The notes beneath the pieces were generated by a model, which saw nothing but the letters and a program-made list of their open reading frames with translations, searched no databases and was not told the origin of the DNA. Positions 1 to 7,783 of a stretch of 28,434 bases of DNA are shown one piece after another (the stretch's first letter is position 1; each line of letters begins with the position of its first letter). The position numbers and the translations under genes are program-made. This stretch comes from an uncultured Eubacteriales bacterium. Lineage in GTDB: Bacteria > Bacillota > Clostridia > Christensenellales > Borkfalkiaceae. The DNA is taken from positions 1 through 28,434 of the forward strand of contig URKE01000023.1 of NCBI GenBank assembly GCA_900548285.1, read 5' to 3'.

Positions 1-52
1 GAAAGCCGCGCCACTATCTAAAAAGAAAGAAAAATCCCTGTGCCTATTGATT

Positions 53-928
53 GTGATATATACTATTGAAAATGCTTTTTTGTCCGTATCGGTGGAAGAC
101 GCCGGCGCGCAACTTAAATCGATTTTTGACAAAACCACAAAAACGGAACTTTTGTGGCAAGGCAACGCGTCGTTCTGGAAGGGGCGCGCTTATAATCTTT
201 TCCCGATAGTCGGCAGACTTTATGACGGAAAGTATTCTTATCGCGGCAAAATTTACGAAATGGACAGGCACGGCTTTGCCAGAGGTAAAAGATTTTGTTT
301 GTGCGATAAATCGTCTGACGCGATGACGTTTGTTATTTGCTCCGATGACGATACCTTGAAATCTTATCCGTTTGAATTTATTTTTAAGGTAGGTTTCACG
401 CTTGCCGGAAACAAACTTAAAATTTCGTATCGGGTAGAGAACGTCGGTAAGGGTGATATGTATTTCGGGCTTGGCGCGCATCCCGGGTTTAACGTTCCGT
501 TTAACGGCGGAAAATTCGAGGACTACGAGATTCGCTTCAACGCTCCGTGCAGTCCGCAGAAAGAGTTGTTTGGCGAAAACTATCTCATGGCGGACAAAAG
601 AGAACCGTTTGAAATCGACGAAAACAATTCGTTTTCCCTTAAACATTCGCTTTTTGATAACGACGCCGTGGTTTTAAGAAACGCGGCAAGGAGCGTCACG
701 CTGAAAAAGAAAGACGACAAAAAAGGAATAATCGTCGATTTTCCGTCGATGCCTTTTGTCGGATTCTGGCATACGCCGAAAACCGAGGCTCCGTTTTTGT
801 GCATAGAGCCGTGGGAAAATCTTCCGTCAAAGGAAGGAGAAATCGAAGATTTAACACAAAAAGAAAATATCGGTTTTGTGAAAGAGGGAATGTCTTCGGA
901 ATGTGAAATAACGGTCACAATCGGATGA
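53..928 (+). CDS. Aldose 1-epimerase family protein (galactose mutarotase-like)
   Basis: Predicted cytoplasmic sugar mutarotase-type protein of about 291 residues, the usual length of the LacX/YihR-like branch of the aldose 1-epimerase family, which interconverts alpha and beta anomers of sugars. Visible family motifs are RHGFAR near residues 72-77 and AHPGFN near 141-146, each with a conserved His, and a C-terminal IEPWENLPS segment typical of this family. The GTG at 53 is preferred because it gives the familiar MIYTIEN-type N-terminus. A TTG at 47 is in frame, the frame stays open to the left edge, and no clear ribosome binding site is visible, so the start is uncertain. The substrate cannot be told from sequence. 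It converges on the radical SAM operon, with a small AT-rich hairpin between them. Confidence 0.85.
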   Translation: MIYTIENAFLSVSVEDAGAQLKSIFDKTTKTELLWQGNASFWKGRAYNLFPIVGRLYDGKYSYRGKIYEMDRHGFARGKRFCLCDKSSDAMTFVICSDDDTLKSYPFEFIFKVGFTLAGNKLKISYRVENVGKGDMYFGLGAHPGFNVPFNGGKFEDYEIRFNAPCSPQKELFGENYLMADKREPFEIDENNSFSLKHSLFDNDAVVLRNAARSVTLKKKDDKKGIIVDFPSMPFVGFWHTPKTEAPFLCIEPWENLPSKEGEIEDLTQKENIGFVKEGMSSECEITVTIG

Positions 929-956
929 CGTTTTAAGTATCAAGGCGGCAAAAACG

Positions 957-977
957 ATTTTACGCATATCGTAAAAT
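957..977. terminator. Possible weak bidirectional terminator hairpin
   Basis: A perfect 8-bp inverted repeat, ATTTTACG at 957-964 and CGTAAAAT at 970-977 around a 5-base loop, lies in the 51-bp gap between two converging genes. The A/T flanks make it terminator-like in both directions, but the stem is AT-rich and there is no long uninterrupted T run. Confidence 0.35.
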
Positions 978-979
978 GT

Positions 980-1735
980 TTAAAAATCATCGATATTTTC
1001 TTGTTTTTCACTTAAATATTTCCAATAACGTTCAGGTAAAAACGCGCGCATTAAACGCGTGTTTTTTCTTTCTTCGATACTGATTTCTTTATAGTAGGTT
1101 TTCCATAAATTCCGGAATTTCTCTTCTTCTTCCGAAAGATACACGGTAACGTTCTGCGCCGGGTTTCTGATAATCTTAAAATCGGAGCCGTTGCACAGAG
1201 CGATAACGTTTCGCTTTACGTCATGAATAACGAAAGGACTTTTCAGTCTTGCTTTGAAGTGCGGGGCGAGAAGATCCGTTATGTCGTTGTCCGGCTCGAA
1301 ACAAGCGTAAAAATAACCGTCTGCAGACTCCATAAAACGCAAAAATCCTTTAAACCTGTGAATTTCCGTTCCGATTCGCTTTTTAAGGTCGAAAAAAGCC
1401 AGCGATTCTGACAGGGAAAACGCCGTGGATATATCGTTGTTTTTATATTCCACGGCTTTTCTGATATAATTAAAAATAACGGTGAATCTGTTTTTTTCGC
1501 CGCTGCGGAAGGCGTAAGCGACGTCGGAGAGTATATTTACGGTTCTGCATTTTCTTAATGAAGCGCAAACTCTTTCCGCCTTTTCTTTGTCGGTCATAAT
1601 AGTTTTGTTTATATCGAAAAGCCCCGTCTGGCACGCTTCATTGCTGACGTCGTCGGGAATTTCTCTCGCATAAAAACTTTCAAAAATGCAGGTAAACAAA
1701 CCGTTTTTCGTTCCGTCGAAAATATATGTGATCAT
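980..1735 (-). CDS. TIGR03915-type putative DNA metabolism protein (DUF4130)
   Basis: A 251-residue protein that matches from memory the partner family of the linked radical SAM protein, annotated as TIGR03915/DUF4130. The same domain occurs fused to uracil-DNA-glycosylase-like proteins. Diagnostic parts are the central segment around DGYFYACFEPDNDITDLLAP, with APHF before the FVIHD stretch, and the C-terminal helix with RLMRAFLPERYWKYL, which resembles the RNPRLHRQHLPRRYW-type signature of the family. The reaction is unknown, and a role in repair or processing of a damaged base is inferred from context. Its ATG overlaps the end of the upstream radical SAM gene by 4 bp, indicating translational coupling, so it should share that gene's LexA-flanked promoter. 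The gene is complete. Confidence 0.85.
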   Translation of the reverse strand: MITYIFDGTKNGLFTCIFESFYAREIPDDVSNEACQTGLFDINKTIMTDKEKAERVCASLRKCRTVNILSDVAYAFRSGEKNRFTVIFNYIRKAVEYKNNDISTAFSLSESLAFFDLKKRIGTEIHRFKGFLRFMESADGYFYACFEPDNDITDLLAPHFKARLKSPFVIHDVKRNVIALCNGSDFKIIRNPAQNVTVYLSEEEEKFRNLWKTYYKEISIEERKNTRLMRAFLPERYWKYLSEKQENIDDF

Positions 1736-2982
1736 AATTGTCCCGATATGATACTCGTTGAAATTTCGTCCGTCGAGAAGAGCGAGAGTTGTTGCGGTTC
1801 GGCGGTGTTTTCAAGTAAAAGGCTCTTTCTGATAAGAGAGGGGTTGTCCGTTCCGAAAAATTTTCCGGAGCATGTAATAAAACTTTTCGCCCGTTTCAGC
1901 ACGACTCGCATCTTTGCGAGAGAGAGAAAATCAAGGCGGCAGAATTTTCTCGCCTGAACGATTTTATACGCGCTTTTAAATCCTATTCCCGGAACTCTGA
2001 GAAGAATTTCAGGCGGAGCGGTGTTGATTTCCACAGGGAAAAATTCGGGGTGGCGAAGCGCCCAGCCGCATTTCGGATCGAACTCTTCCGATAAATTTTC
2101 GTTTTCGTCAAGTATTTCCTCTGCCGAAAACCCGTAAAATCTCATAAGCCAGTCGGCTTGATAAAGGCGGTGTTCTCGGAGAAGCCCCACCGGAAGAACG
2201 GGCAGAGCGGAGTTTGAATAATTGGCAGGCACGTAAGACGAAAAATAAACGCGTTTCAAAGTGTATTTTTTATATAACGCTTGCGATAGGCGCATTATCT
2301 GTCCGTCCGATTCGGGCGACGCGCCGACGATCATCTGCGTGGTTTGCCCTGCCGGCAAGAAGTTGTTCGATTTCAGCCTTTTCGCCTGCCGGTATTCTTC
2401 CGCCATGTTACCCATGGGGAGAAGAATCGCTTGTTTCGATTTTTGCGGAGCGAGCAGTTTAAGACTCTTTTCCGACGGGAGTTCGATGTTGAAACTCATT
2501 CTGTCGACGTATTCGCCCGCTTTTTTTATGAGCGCGTTGTCCGCCGCGGGAATACCTTTAAGGTGAATGTATCCGTTAAAATTGTAAAGTTTTCGTAGTT
2601 TTTTAACGATTTCGAGCAGTTTCTCCATCGTGTTATCGGGACTTGACTGAATTGCGGACGACAGAAAAAGCCCCTCGATGTAATTTCTTTTATAAAAATT
2701 GATGACGAGTTCGCATATTTCGTCCGGCGAGGCCTCGGCTCTCGGTACGTCGTTACTGCGCCTGTTAACGCAATATTGACAATCATACGCGCACTTGTTC
2801 GTCATAAGAATTTTGAGCAGAGAAATGCATCTGCCGTCCTCCGTAAAAGAATGGCAGATGCCCCCGTATTCCGCGTTTCCCACACCGCCGGATTTGTTTT
2901 TTCTGCTTGACCCCGAAGAGGAACAGGACACGTCGTATTTAGCGCTTTCGGTTAAAATTTTTAATCTTTCTGAATCTATCAT
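1732..2982 (-). CDS. Putative DNA modification/repair radical SAM protein (TIGR03916-type)
   Basis: A 416-residue radical SAM enzyme. The CxxxCxxC motif for the 4Fe-4S cluster is visible as Cys64, Cys68 and Cys71 within TNKCAYDCQYC. The N-terminus carries a SYLxxDVSCSSSG-type region, and a helix-hairpin-helix lies near residues 322-350 (APPEILLRVPGIGFKSAYKIVQ), consistent with nucleic-acid binding. The architecture and the following DUF4130 gene match the family annotated as putative DNA modification/repair radical SAM protein; the chemistry has not been established as far as I know. A strong promoter with LexA-type sites on both sides lies immediately upstream, which supports a DNA-damage role independently of homology. 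The ATG at 2982 is the only well-placed start. Confidence 0.9.
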   Translation of the reverse strand: MIDSERLKILTESAKYDVSCSSSGSSRKNKSGGVGNAEYGGICHSFTEDGRCISLLKILMTNKCAYDCQYCVNRRSNDVPRAEASPDEICELVINFYKRNYIEGLFLSSAIQSSPDNTMEKLLEIVKKLRKLYNFNGYIHLKGIPAADNALIKKAGEYVDRMSFNIELPSEKSLKLLAPQKSKQAILLPMGNMAEEYRQAKRLKSNNFLPAGQTTQMIVGASPESDGQIMRLSQALYKKYTLKRVYFSSYVPANYSNSALPVLPVGLLREHRLYQADWLMRFYGFSAEEILDENENLSEEFDPKCGWALRHPEFFPVEINTAPPEILLRVPGIGFKSAYKIVQARKFCRLDFLSLAKMRVVLKRAKSFITCSGKFFGTDNPSLIRKSLLLENTAEPQQLSLFSTDEISTSIISGQL

Positions 2983-2986
2983 AATG

Positions 2987-3000
2987 CGAACATTTGTTTG
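2987..3000. promoter_or_regulatory. LexA/SOS box, start-codon proximal
   Basis: On the plus strand the site reads CGAACATTTGTTTG. This fits the Gram-positive LexA (DinR) box CGAACRNRYGTTYG at all but one position and lies just upstream of the radical SAM start codon, inside the expected transcript leader. Confidence 0.65.
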
Positions 3001-3009
3001 TTTTTCTGT

Positions 3010-3038
3010 ATTATATCACCCATACAAAATAAAGTCAA
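3010..3038 (-). promoter_or_regulatory. Sigma-A promoter of the radical SAM operon
   Basis: On the minus strand a -35 TTGACT (3033-3038) and a -10 TATAAT (3010-3015) are separated by 17 bases. A TG one base upstream of the -10 gives an extended -10 (TGATATAAT). The -35 overlaps the upstream LexA box, so repressor binding should block polymerase. Confidence 0.8.
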
Positions 3039-3049
3039 ACATTTGTTCG
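3036..3049. promoter_or_regulatory. LexA/SOS box overlapping the -35
   Basis: On the minus strand the site reads CGAACAAATGTTTG, matching every position of the Gram-positive LexA consensus CGAACRNRYGTTYG. It shares three bases with the -35 element of the radical SAM promoter. Its centre lies 49 bp from the second box. Confidence 0.75.
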
Positions 3050-3056
3050 TGTTTAT

Positions 3057-3800
3057 TCAAAAGTTATATAAATCTTTTTCGGTGTAAAATCCAGGTTGTT
3101 GTTCGGCGATGAAAAGAGCCGCTTTAATCGCTCCGTCGGAGAAGAGTTTTTTGTTTTGAGCAGAATGAATCAGCCTTATTTCGTCGTATTTTCCGTAAAA
3201 ACAGACTTCGTGTTCGCCGACGACCGAGCCGCCGCGGACGGAATGAATTCCTATCTCTCCGTCTTTCCGTGGTTTTTCGCCTTTTCTGCCGTAAGACAAC
3301 AGTGAGATCGCGCGCGATTTTTTTATCGCTTCCACAATCATTTTGGTTGTACCGGAAGGCGCGTCTTTTTTATATCTATGGTGACGCTCGATTATTTCGA
3401 CGTCGTATTCATCAAGAACCTCAGCCGTTTCGCCTACGATTTTTGCAAAGAAGTTTACGCCGAGCGACAGGTTGGACGTTTTCAAAATCGGAATAATACT
3501 CGCCGCTTCGGCGATTTTAATTTCTTCTTCTGCCGAATAACCGGTCGTCGCTATCACGGCGGGAGTTTTATTCTCAACGCAATATTGCAAAAGACCTGTT
3601 AAATTTGACGGGGAAGAGAAGTCCACAACTACGTCTGCATACTCGTTTACGTCGGCAAACGATTGATACACGGGGCAGTCGAAATTTCCGTAATACTCTC
3701 TGTCGATTCCGCACGCGACGTTCAGCCCCGCTTCTTTCGCGCTCTCGTAAACGTTCGAGCCGGTTTTGCCGCATATGCCGCTGATGATTATGCTTTTCAT
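3057..3800 (-). CDS. dapB: 4-hydroxy-tetrahydrodipicolinate reductase
   Basis: Catalyses the NAD(P)H-dependent reduction that yields tetrahydrodipicolinate in the lysine/diaminopimelate pathway, in the cytoplasm. At 247 residues it is a normal DapB length. Visible features are the nucleotide-binding GICGKTG at residues 8-14 and the active-site block ERHHRYKKDAPSGT at 138-151, with His140 as the expected catalytic acid and Lys144 as substrate ligand. The C-terminal half has the expected SVRGGSVVGEHEV segment. It follows dapA with a 4-bp overlap, so the two are translated from one message. The product feeds peptidoglycan cross-bridges and, in spore formers, dipicolinate for the spore core. Confidence 0.96.
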   Translation of the reverse strand: MKSIIISGICGKTGSNVYESAKEAGLNVACGIDREYYGNFDCPVYQSFADVNEYADVVVDFSSPSNLTGLLQYCVENKTPAVIATTGYSAEEEIKIAEAASIIPILKTSNLSLGVNFFAKIVGETAEVLDEYDVEIIERHHRYKKDAPSGTTKMIVEAIKKSRAISLLSYGRKGEKPRKDGEIGIHSVRGGSVVGEHEVCFYGKYDEIRLIHSAQNKKLFSDGAIKAALFIAEQQPGFYTEKDLYNF

Positions 3801-4693
3801 AGATTATTTATCTCCTTTAATATTTTGTCGAAATCTGATATAAGTTTTTTCTTTTCTTCTGCGGTTTGTTCGCACAAAGGCAACCTTAGTATGTGTCCTT
3901 TCTTAAAATAATACCCGACAAGAGTTTTCAGCGGAATCGGATTTACGTTTGAAAAAAGCAATTCCGAAAGTTGTTCGAACAATATGTCCGCCTTGTTTCC
4001 GACGTTTCTGTAATTGTTTTTAAAATCATAGTAATAATCGTGAATTTTGCAAGGAATTATGTTTGATAAAACAGATATCGTTCCGCTTGCGCCTCTTTTG
4101 AAAAACTCAAAATTCATTTCGTCGGAGCCGCAGTAAACGTGGAGTTTTTCACCGATTAATCCGAACGTTTCGTCGATATGTTTTATATCGCAGTCGGCTT
4201 CTTTTATACCGACGACGCTGTCGAGTTCCGCAAGTTTTTCGTAAACCGTCGGTTTGACTTTCAACCCTGTTCGCGACGGAACGTTATAAACTATCATAGG
4301 AAAACGGCACGCTTTATCCGCTTCCCGAAAATGTCTGAATAATCCCTCGTCGGAACATTTGTTGTAATACGGCGTTACGCCAAGCGCGGCGTCCGCGCCG
4401 CAATCTTTCGCAAGGGAAGTGTAGTCTATAAATTTTTTTGTGCAGTTCGAGCCGCAACCGACGATTACCGGAATTCTGTTGCGAACGCGCGAAACGGTAA
4501 ACTTGATAATTTCGGCTCGTTCTTTATCGGTCACGGTCGGGGCTTCCCCGGTTGTTCCGAGAATTACCACGGCGTCGATTTTGCCCGCAATCTGTCTTTC
4601 GATAAGTTCGCCGAGCGCGTCGTAATCGATTCCGTCTGAGGAAAACGGGGTGTAGAGCGCGGTTGCCGCGCCTTCGAATATTTTTTCTTTCAT
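3797..4693 (-). CDS. dapA: 4-hydroxy-tetrahydrodipicolinate synthase
   Basis: Condenses pyruvate with aspartate semialdehyde, the first committed step toward diaminopimelate and lysine. The protein is 298 residues with a TIM-barrel layout. Key residues line up with the E. coli enzyme at a constant offset of three: Thr47 in LGTTGE, Tyr110 in TPYYNK, Tyr136 in YNVPSRTG, and the Schiff-base Lys164 in VGIKEAD. It is first of a two-gene dapA-dapB operon. An AGAGG ribosome binding site precedes the ATG. No lysine riboswitch is visible in the short upstream region, and I could not pick a convincing promoter there. Confidence 0.96.
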   Translation of the reverse strand: MKEKIFEGAATALYTPFSSDGIDYDALGELIERQIAGKIDAVVILGTTGEAPTVTDKERAEIIKFTVSRVRNRIPVIVGCGSNCTKKFIDYTSLAKDCGADAALGVTPYYNKCSDEGLFRHFREADKACRFPMIVYNVPSRTGLKVKPTVYEKLAELDSVVGIKEADCDIKHIDETFGLIGEKLHVYCGSDEMNFEFFKRGASGTISVLSNIIPCKIHDYYYDFKNNYRNVGNKADILFEQLSELLFSNVNPIPLKTLVGYYFKKGHILRLPLCEQTAEEKKKLISDFDKILKEINNL

Positions 4694-4788
4694 TAGAGAA
4701 CCTCTTTACATTTTATTCGTCGATTTGCCCGTTGAAAACGTGGTTATTGTGAAAAGTAATATTTTTTTCGCTTTTTCCGCGTAAACGA

Positions 4789-4817
4789 TTGAGAAAATTC
4801 GGCTTTTAGTATATTAT
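4789..4817 (+). promoter_or_regulatory. Sigma-A promoter for the membrane-protein gene run
   Basis: TTGAGA (4789-4794) and TATTAT (4812-4817) are separated by 17 bases, about 60 bases upstream of the first gene of the rightward run. Confidence 0.6.
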
Positions 4818-4847
4818 ATATTAGACAAATTACTTTAATATTAATAA

Positions 4848-4863
4848 CGAAGTTTAGACTTCG
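4848..4863 (+). other. Small leader hairpin
   Basis: CGAAGT (4848-4853) and ACTTCG (4858-4863) form a 6-bp stem with a 4-base loop just before the AGAGG ribosome binding site of the membrane-protein gene. It may help mRNA stability; no specific function can be assigned. Confidence 0.3.
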
Positions 4864-4879
4864 CGAAAAAGAGGTTAAA

Positions 4880-6148
4880 ATGGCTAAAAAAGGCTTTATT
4901 GCAAGAATGATAGAAGGACCGGAGCGTTCCGAATCTTACGCCGCGTCTACTTTGCCGACCAACAGATGGCAACTCGGATGGGACGTTTTCAAAACCAACA
5001 CCGGCAAGCATTTCAAACTGAATTTGCTCACGTTGCTGTTTTTCATTCCGTTGATCGCTCTGATTGTTTTCACTTATCTTTACAAATCCTTTCTTGTGTC
5101 GCAATATCCTTTCTCGCAGAATATGGGAATAGGTTATCCCGCGTATCCCGCGGTGTTCGGTCTTACGGCTACGCTTTCGCTTAACACGAACGTTGAATTT
5201 TTCAAATTCGCGATTATTGCCGTTGCCGTAGGGGCAGTGGGGCTTTCGGGCGGCTTTTACGTTATGAGAAACATGGTCTGGGCGGAAGGTGTTATCGTAG
5301 GAAGCGATTTCTGGAAAGGCGTTAAACAGAACTACTTTGTAGTATTCTTTTCGCTGTTGTTCTATACGGTGATAATGGGCTTTTCGCTTATTTCCGTAAA
5401 CCTCGCGCAGGTGCTTATCGACACCGCTTCGGGAACAAGATGGCTTCTTATCGTCGCTCAGGTTATCACCTATCTTATTATGGGTATAGTTTCCGTTATG
5501 ACGCTTTATATGATTACGCTCGGCGTAACGTATAAACTCTCGTTCGGCAAACTCATAAAAAACGCGTTTATTCTTACTATCGCGCTCGTGCCGACAAATA
5601 TATTCTTCGCGTTCCTCGCGGTTTTGCCGTTTCTTCTTTTGTTTATAGGCGTTCCGCTTCTTATGTCGTTGGTGTTGGTTCTTCTGGTTGTTTGGGGATT
5701 GTCGATTTTTATGCTTATCTGGACAAATTATTCCAACTGGGTGTTCGATAAATTTATCAACGACAAAGTACCCGGCGCAAAGAAGAACAGGGGTATTTAT
5801 AAACGCAACGCTGCCGAAAACGACGGCGAGGAACTTATCATCGAGAAGACGAAACTCACTTCGAGCATCAAACCCGTAACCGATTACGACGTCGAACTTT
5901 ATGAGTTGCCTGCTTCGTTCGGCAGAAAAGACCTTGAAAAACTCGAGGAAACGAAGGAAGCAATGCGCAGAGATAGCGACAAGTATGCCGAAGAACACGC
6001 TCACGACGACGATAAACCCGAAACCATCGACGATCTTATGAAAGAAGAAACCGTCGATGCGGGCGAGAGCGGCGACAAGGTCAACGAAAAGAAGGTCGGT
6101 AAAAAAGCGGCTGATAACGCCGGAACCGAAGGAAAAGACGAAAAGTGA
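4880..6148 (+). CDS. Multi-pass membrane protein with charged C-terminal tail (DUF624/YesL-like)
   Basis: A 422-residue integral membrane protein of unknown function. Six hydrophobic segments can be placed near residues 47-68, 107-128, 151-174, 188-212, 227-256 and 258-281. The N-terminal LGWDVFKTNTGKHFKLNLLT followed by a membrane helix, and the later EGVIVGSDFWKGVKQNY, resemble the layout of DUF624/YesL proteins, though this is only a loose resemblance. Residues from about 300 to the end are hydrophilic, rich in Glu, Asp and Lys, with a HAHDDDD patch, and are probably cytosolic and disordered. The AGAGG ribosome binding site at 4870 fits the ATG at 4880. It is first of the rightward run, and its stop overlaps the next gene's GTG (GTGA). 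Confidence 0.75.
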   Translation: MAKKGFIARMIEGPERSESYAASTLPTNRWQLGWDVFKTNTGKHFKLNLLTLLFFIPLIALIVFTYLYKSFLVSQYPFSQNMGIGYPAYPAVFGLTATLSLNTNVEFFKFAIIAVAVGAVGLSGGFYVMRNMVWAEGVIVGSDFWKGVKQNYFVVFFSLLFYTVIMGFSLISVNLAQVLIDTASGTRWLLIVAQVITYLIMGIVSVMTLYMITLGVTYKLSFGKLIKNAFILTIALVPTNIFFAFLAVLPFLLLFIGVPLLMSLVLVLLVVWGLSIFMLIWTNYSNWVFDKFINDKVPGAKKNRGIYKRNAAENDGEELIIEKTKLTSSIKPVTDYDVELYELPASFGRKDLEKLEETKEAMRRDSDKYAEEHAHDDDKPETIDDLMKEETVDAGESGDKVNEKKVGKKAADNAGTEGKDEK

Positions 6149-6897
6149 GCCTTTTAAAAGACGGATTCGGCAAAGCCTATTCCGTTCTCTCGAGATATTA
6201 TGAAAACCTTGCGGAGGAGGACGGATACGAAAAATGGGGAAAGCGCGTTTTGAAACTTGCGGAAAAATACGCGAAAGGTAAAAAATGCGCCGACCTTGCC
6301 TGCGGGAGCGGTTACTTTACAAGGGTTTTAAAGAAGGCGGGGTTTGACGTTTCCGGCTGTGATATTTCATTTGAAATGCTCACCGAAGCAGAGCGAAAAT
6401 CCGCTGAAGAAAACCTTTATATCGAATACAGAAAACAGGATCTCGCGGCTTTCAGAAGTTTTGAGAAACTCGACCTTGTTACCGTGATTAACGACGGATT
6501 TAACTATCTCGACGGCGAAAAACTGAGAAAAGCGATTAAGTCGATTTCTAAAAATCTTAAACCCGGCGGCGCGCTGATTTTCGACGTTTCGTCCGAATAT
6601 AAAATTAAAAATATTCTCGCAAACAACGTATTCGCGGAAGATCTCAACGACCTTACGCTTTTATGGTTCAACGAACTTACGGGAAACAAACTCACCATGA
6701 GTTTAACGTTTTTCATAAAAGACGGAGAGAAATACGTCCGCAAGGACGAAACTCACGTTCAGTATGCTCATAGCGTCGAATTTATCCAAAACGCGCTGAA
6801 AGAGGTTGGTTTAACTCCGGTTGAAATTTTCGGGAAGACGGAAAACGGCGTAAGCGAAAACGACGAGAGAATCAACTTCGTTGCGATAAAAGAATAA
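6145..6897 (+). CDS. Class I SAM-dependent methyltransferase
   Basis: A 250-residue cytoplasmic methyltransferase with a Rossmann core. Motif I is CADLACGSGYF (residues about 48-58), followed by the acidic VSGCDIS at the end of the second strand and LDLVTVINDGFNYLD around motif IV. The substrate is not recognisable; related stand-alone proteins are annotated only as SAM-dependent methyltransferases acting on small molecules. The start is a GTG that overlaps the stop of the membrane-protein gene (GTGA), so translational coupling is likely. It ends 7 bases before the Hsp33 gene. Confidence 0.82.
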   Translation: MSLLKDGFGKAYSVLSRYYENLAEEDGYEKWGKRVLKLAEKYAKGKKCADLACGSGYFTRVLKKAGFDVSGCDISFEMLTEAERKSAEENLYIEYRKQDLAAFRSFEKLDLVTVINDGFNYLDGEKLRKAIKSISKNLKPGGALIFDVSSEYKIKNILANNVFAEDLNDLTLLWFNELTGNKLTMSLTFFIKDGEKYVRKDETHVQYAHSVEFIQNALKEVGLTPVEIFGKTENGVSENDERINFVAIKE

Positions 6898-6904
6898 ACG
6901 AAAC

Positions 6905-7783
6905 ATGGGAAAAATTTACAAAACATTGATATACGACGGGCAGATATCTCTGTCCGTTTTAGATACGACGGACGTCGTCAACGAAGCGATAAGGATTCAT
7001 AAGTTATCGCCTCTTTGCGCCGCGGGGCTGGGAAGATGTCTTACGATTGCGGCGTTTATGGCTTCGTCTTTGAAAAACGATGACGAACGGCTTTCGATTA
7101 CGATAAGCGGGAACGGCGTCGGCGGCAAAATAGTCGTCGCGGCGGACGGAAAAATGAACGTGAGAGGTTCGATCGAAACCCCCGGAGCGGATCTTCCGTT
7201 AAAAGAAAACGGTAAACTCGACGTGGGTGGACTTGTCGGAAACGACGGCTTTATTACCGTCGTGAAAAATCTCGGACTAAAAGAACCTTACGTCGGAAAA
7301 TGCAGGCTCGTAAGCGGTGAAATAGGCGTAGACTTCGCGTCCTATTACGCTTACAGCGAACAGCAACCGACCGCGATTGCCGTCGGCGTACTCGTGAAAA
7401 ACAACAAGTGTATCGGCGCGGGCGGGGTGATTATTCAGCCGCTCCCCGGTTGCGAGGACGAGAATATCGAAAAAGCGGAAAAACTCATTTCGGAATTTTC
7501 GTCCGTGAGCAGGATGATTTCCGAAATCGGAGCGAAAGGACTGATCGAAAAGTATTTCTCCGATTGCGATTTTACGGAATACGATACGCGTTATAGATGT
7601 AATTGCAGCAGAGAATACGTCGATAAAGTGCTGATTTCATTGGGTGAAAAAGAATTCTCGGATATAATACGGGAAGAAGGAAAGATAGAAGTTTCTTGCG
7701 AATTCTGCGAAAAAAAGTACGTTTATTTTGCGAAAGACGAGAAGCGATTGTTCGGTAACGAAAATGTCGGGAAAGATTCTTAA
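6905..7783 (+). CDS. hslO: Redox-regulated chaperone Hsp33
   Basis: A 292-residue cytosolic holdase activated by oxidative unfolding. The C-terminal redox switch is present: Cys232 and Cys234 (CxC in YRCNCS) and Cys265 and Cys268 (CEFC) form the four-cysteine zinc site that releases zinc on oxidation. The N-terminal domain has typical Hsp33 features such as GGKIVVAADG and the GGVIIQPLPG strand before the linker. It sits between a methyltransferase and a TPR gene. Its 3' end overlaps the TPR gene by about 20 bp. Confidence 0.95.
   Translation: MGKIYKTLIYDGQISLSVLDTTDVVNEAIRIHKLSPLCAAGLGRCLTIAAFMASSLKNDDERLSITISGNGVGGKIVVAADGKMNVRGSIETPGADLPLKENGKLDVGGLVGNDGFITVVKNLGLKEPYVGKCRLVSGEIGVDFASYYAYSEQQPTAIAVGVLVKNNKCIGAGGVIIQPLPGCEDENIEKAEKLISEFSSVSRMISEIGAKGLIEKYFSDCDFTEYDTRYRCNCSREYVDKVLISLGEKEFSDIIREEGKIEVSCEFCEKKYVYFAKDEKRLFGNENVGKDS

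Noticed and set aside
4694..4879. Lysine riboswitch upstream of dapA
   Set aside because: The interval is shared with a divergent promoter, is too short and AT-rich, and shows none of the conserved multi-helix core.
4841..6004. 387-codon open frame on the minus strand
   Set aside because: It lies entirely opposite the membrane-protein gene, is rich in Arg, His and Lys typical of antisense frames, and has no family motif.
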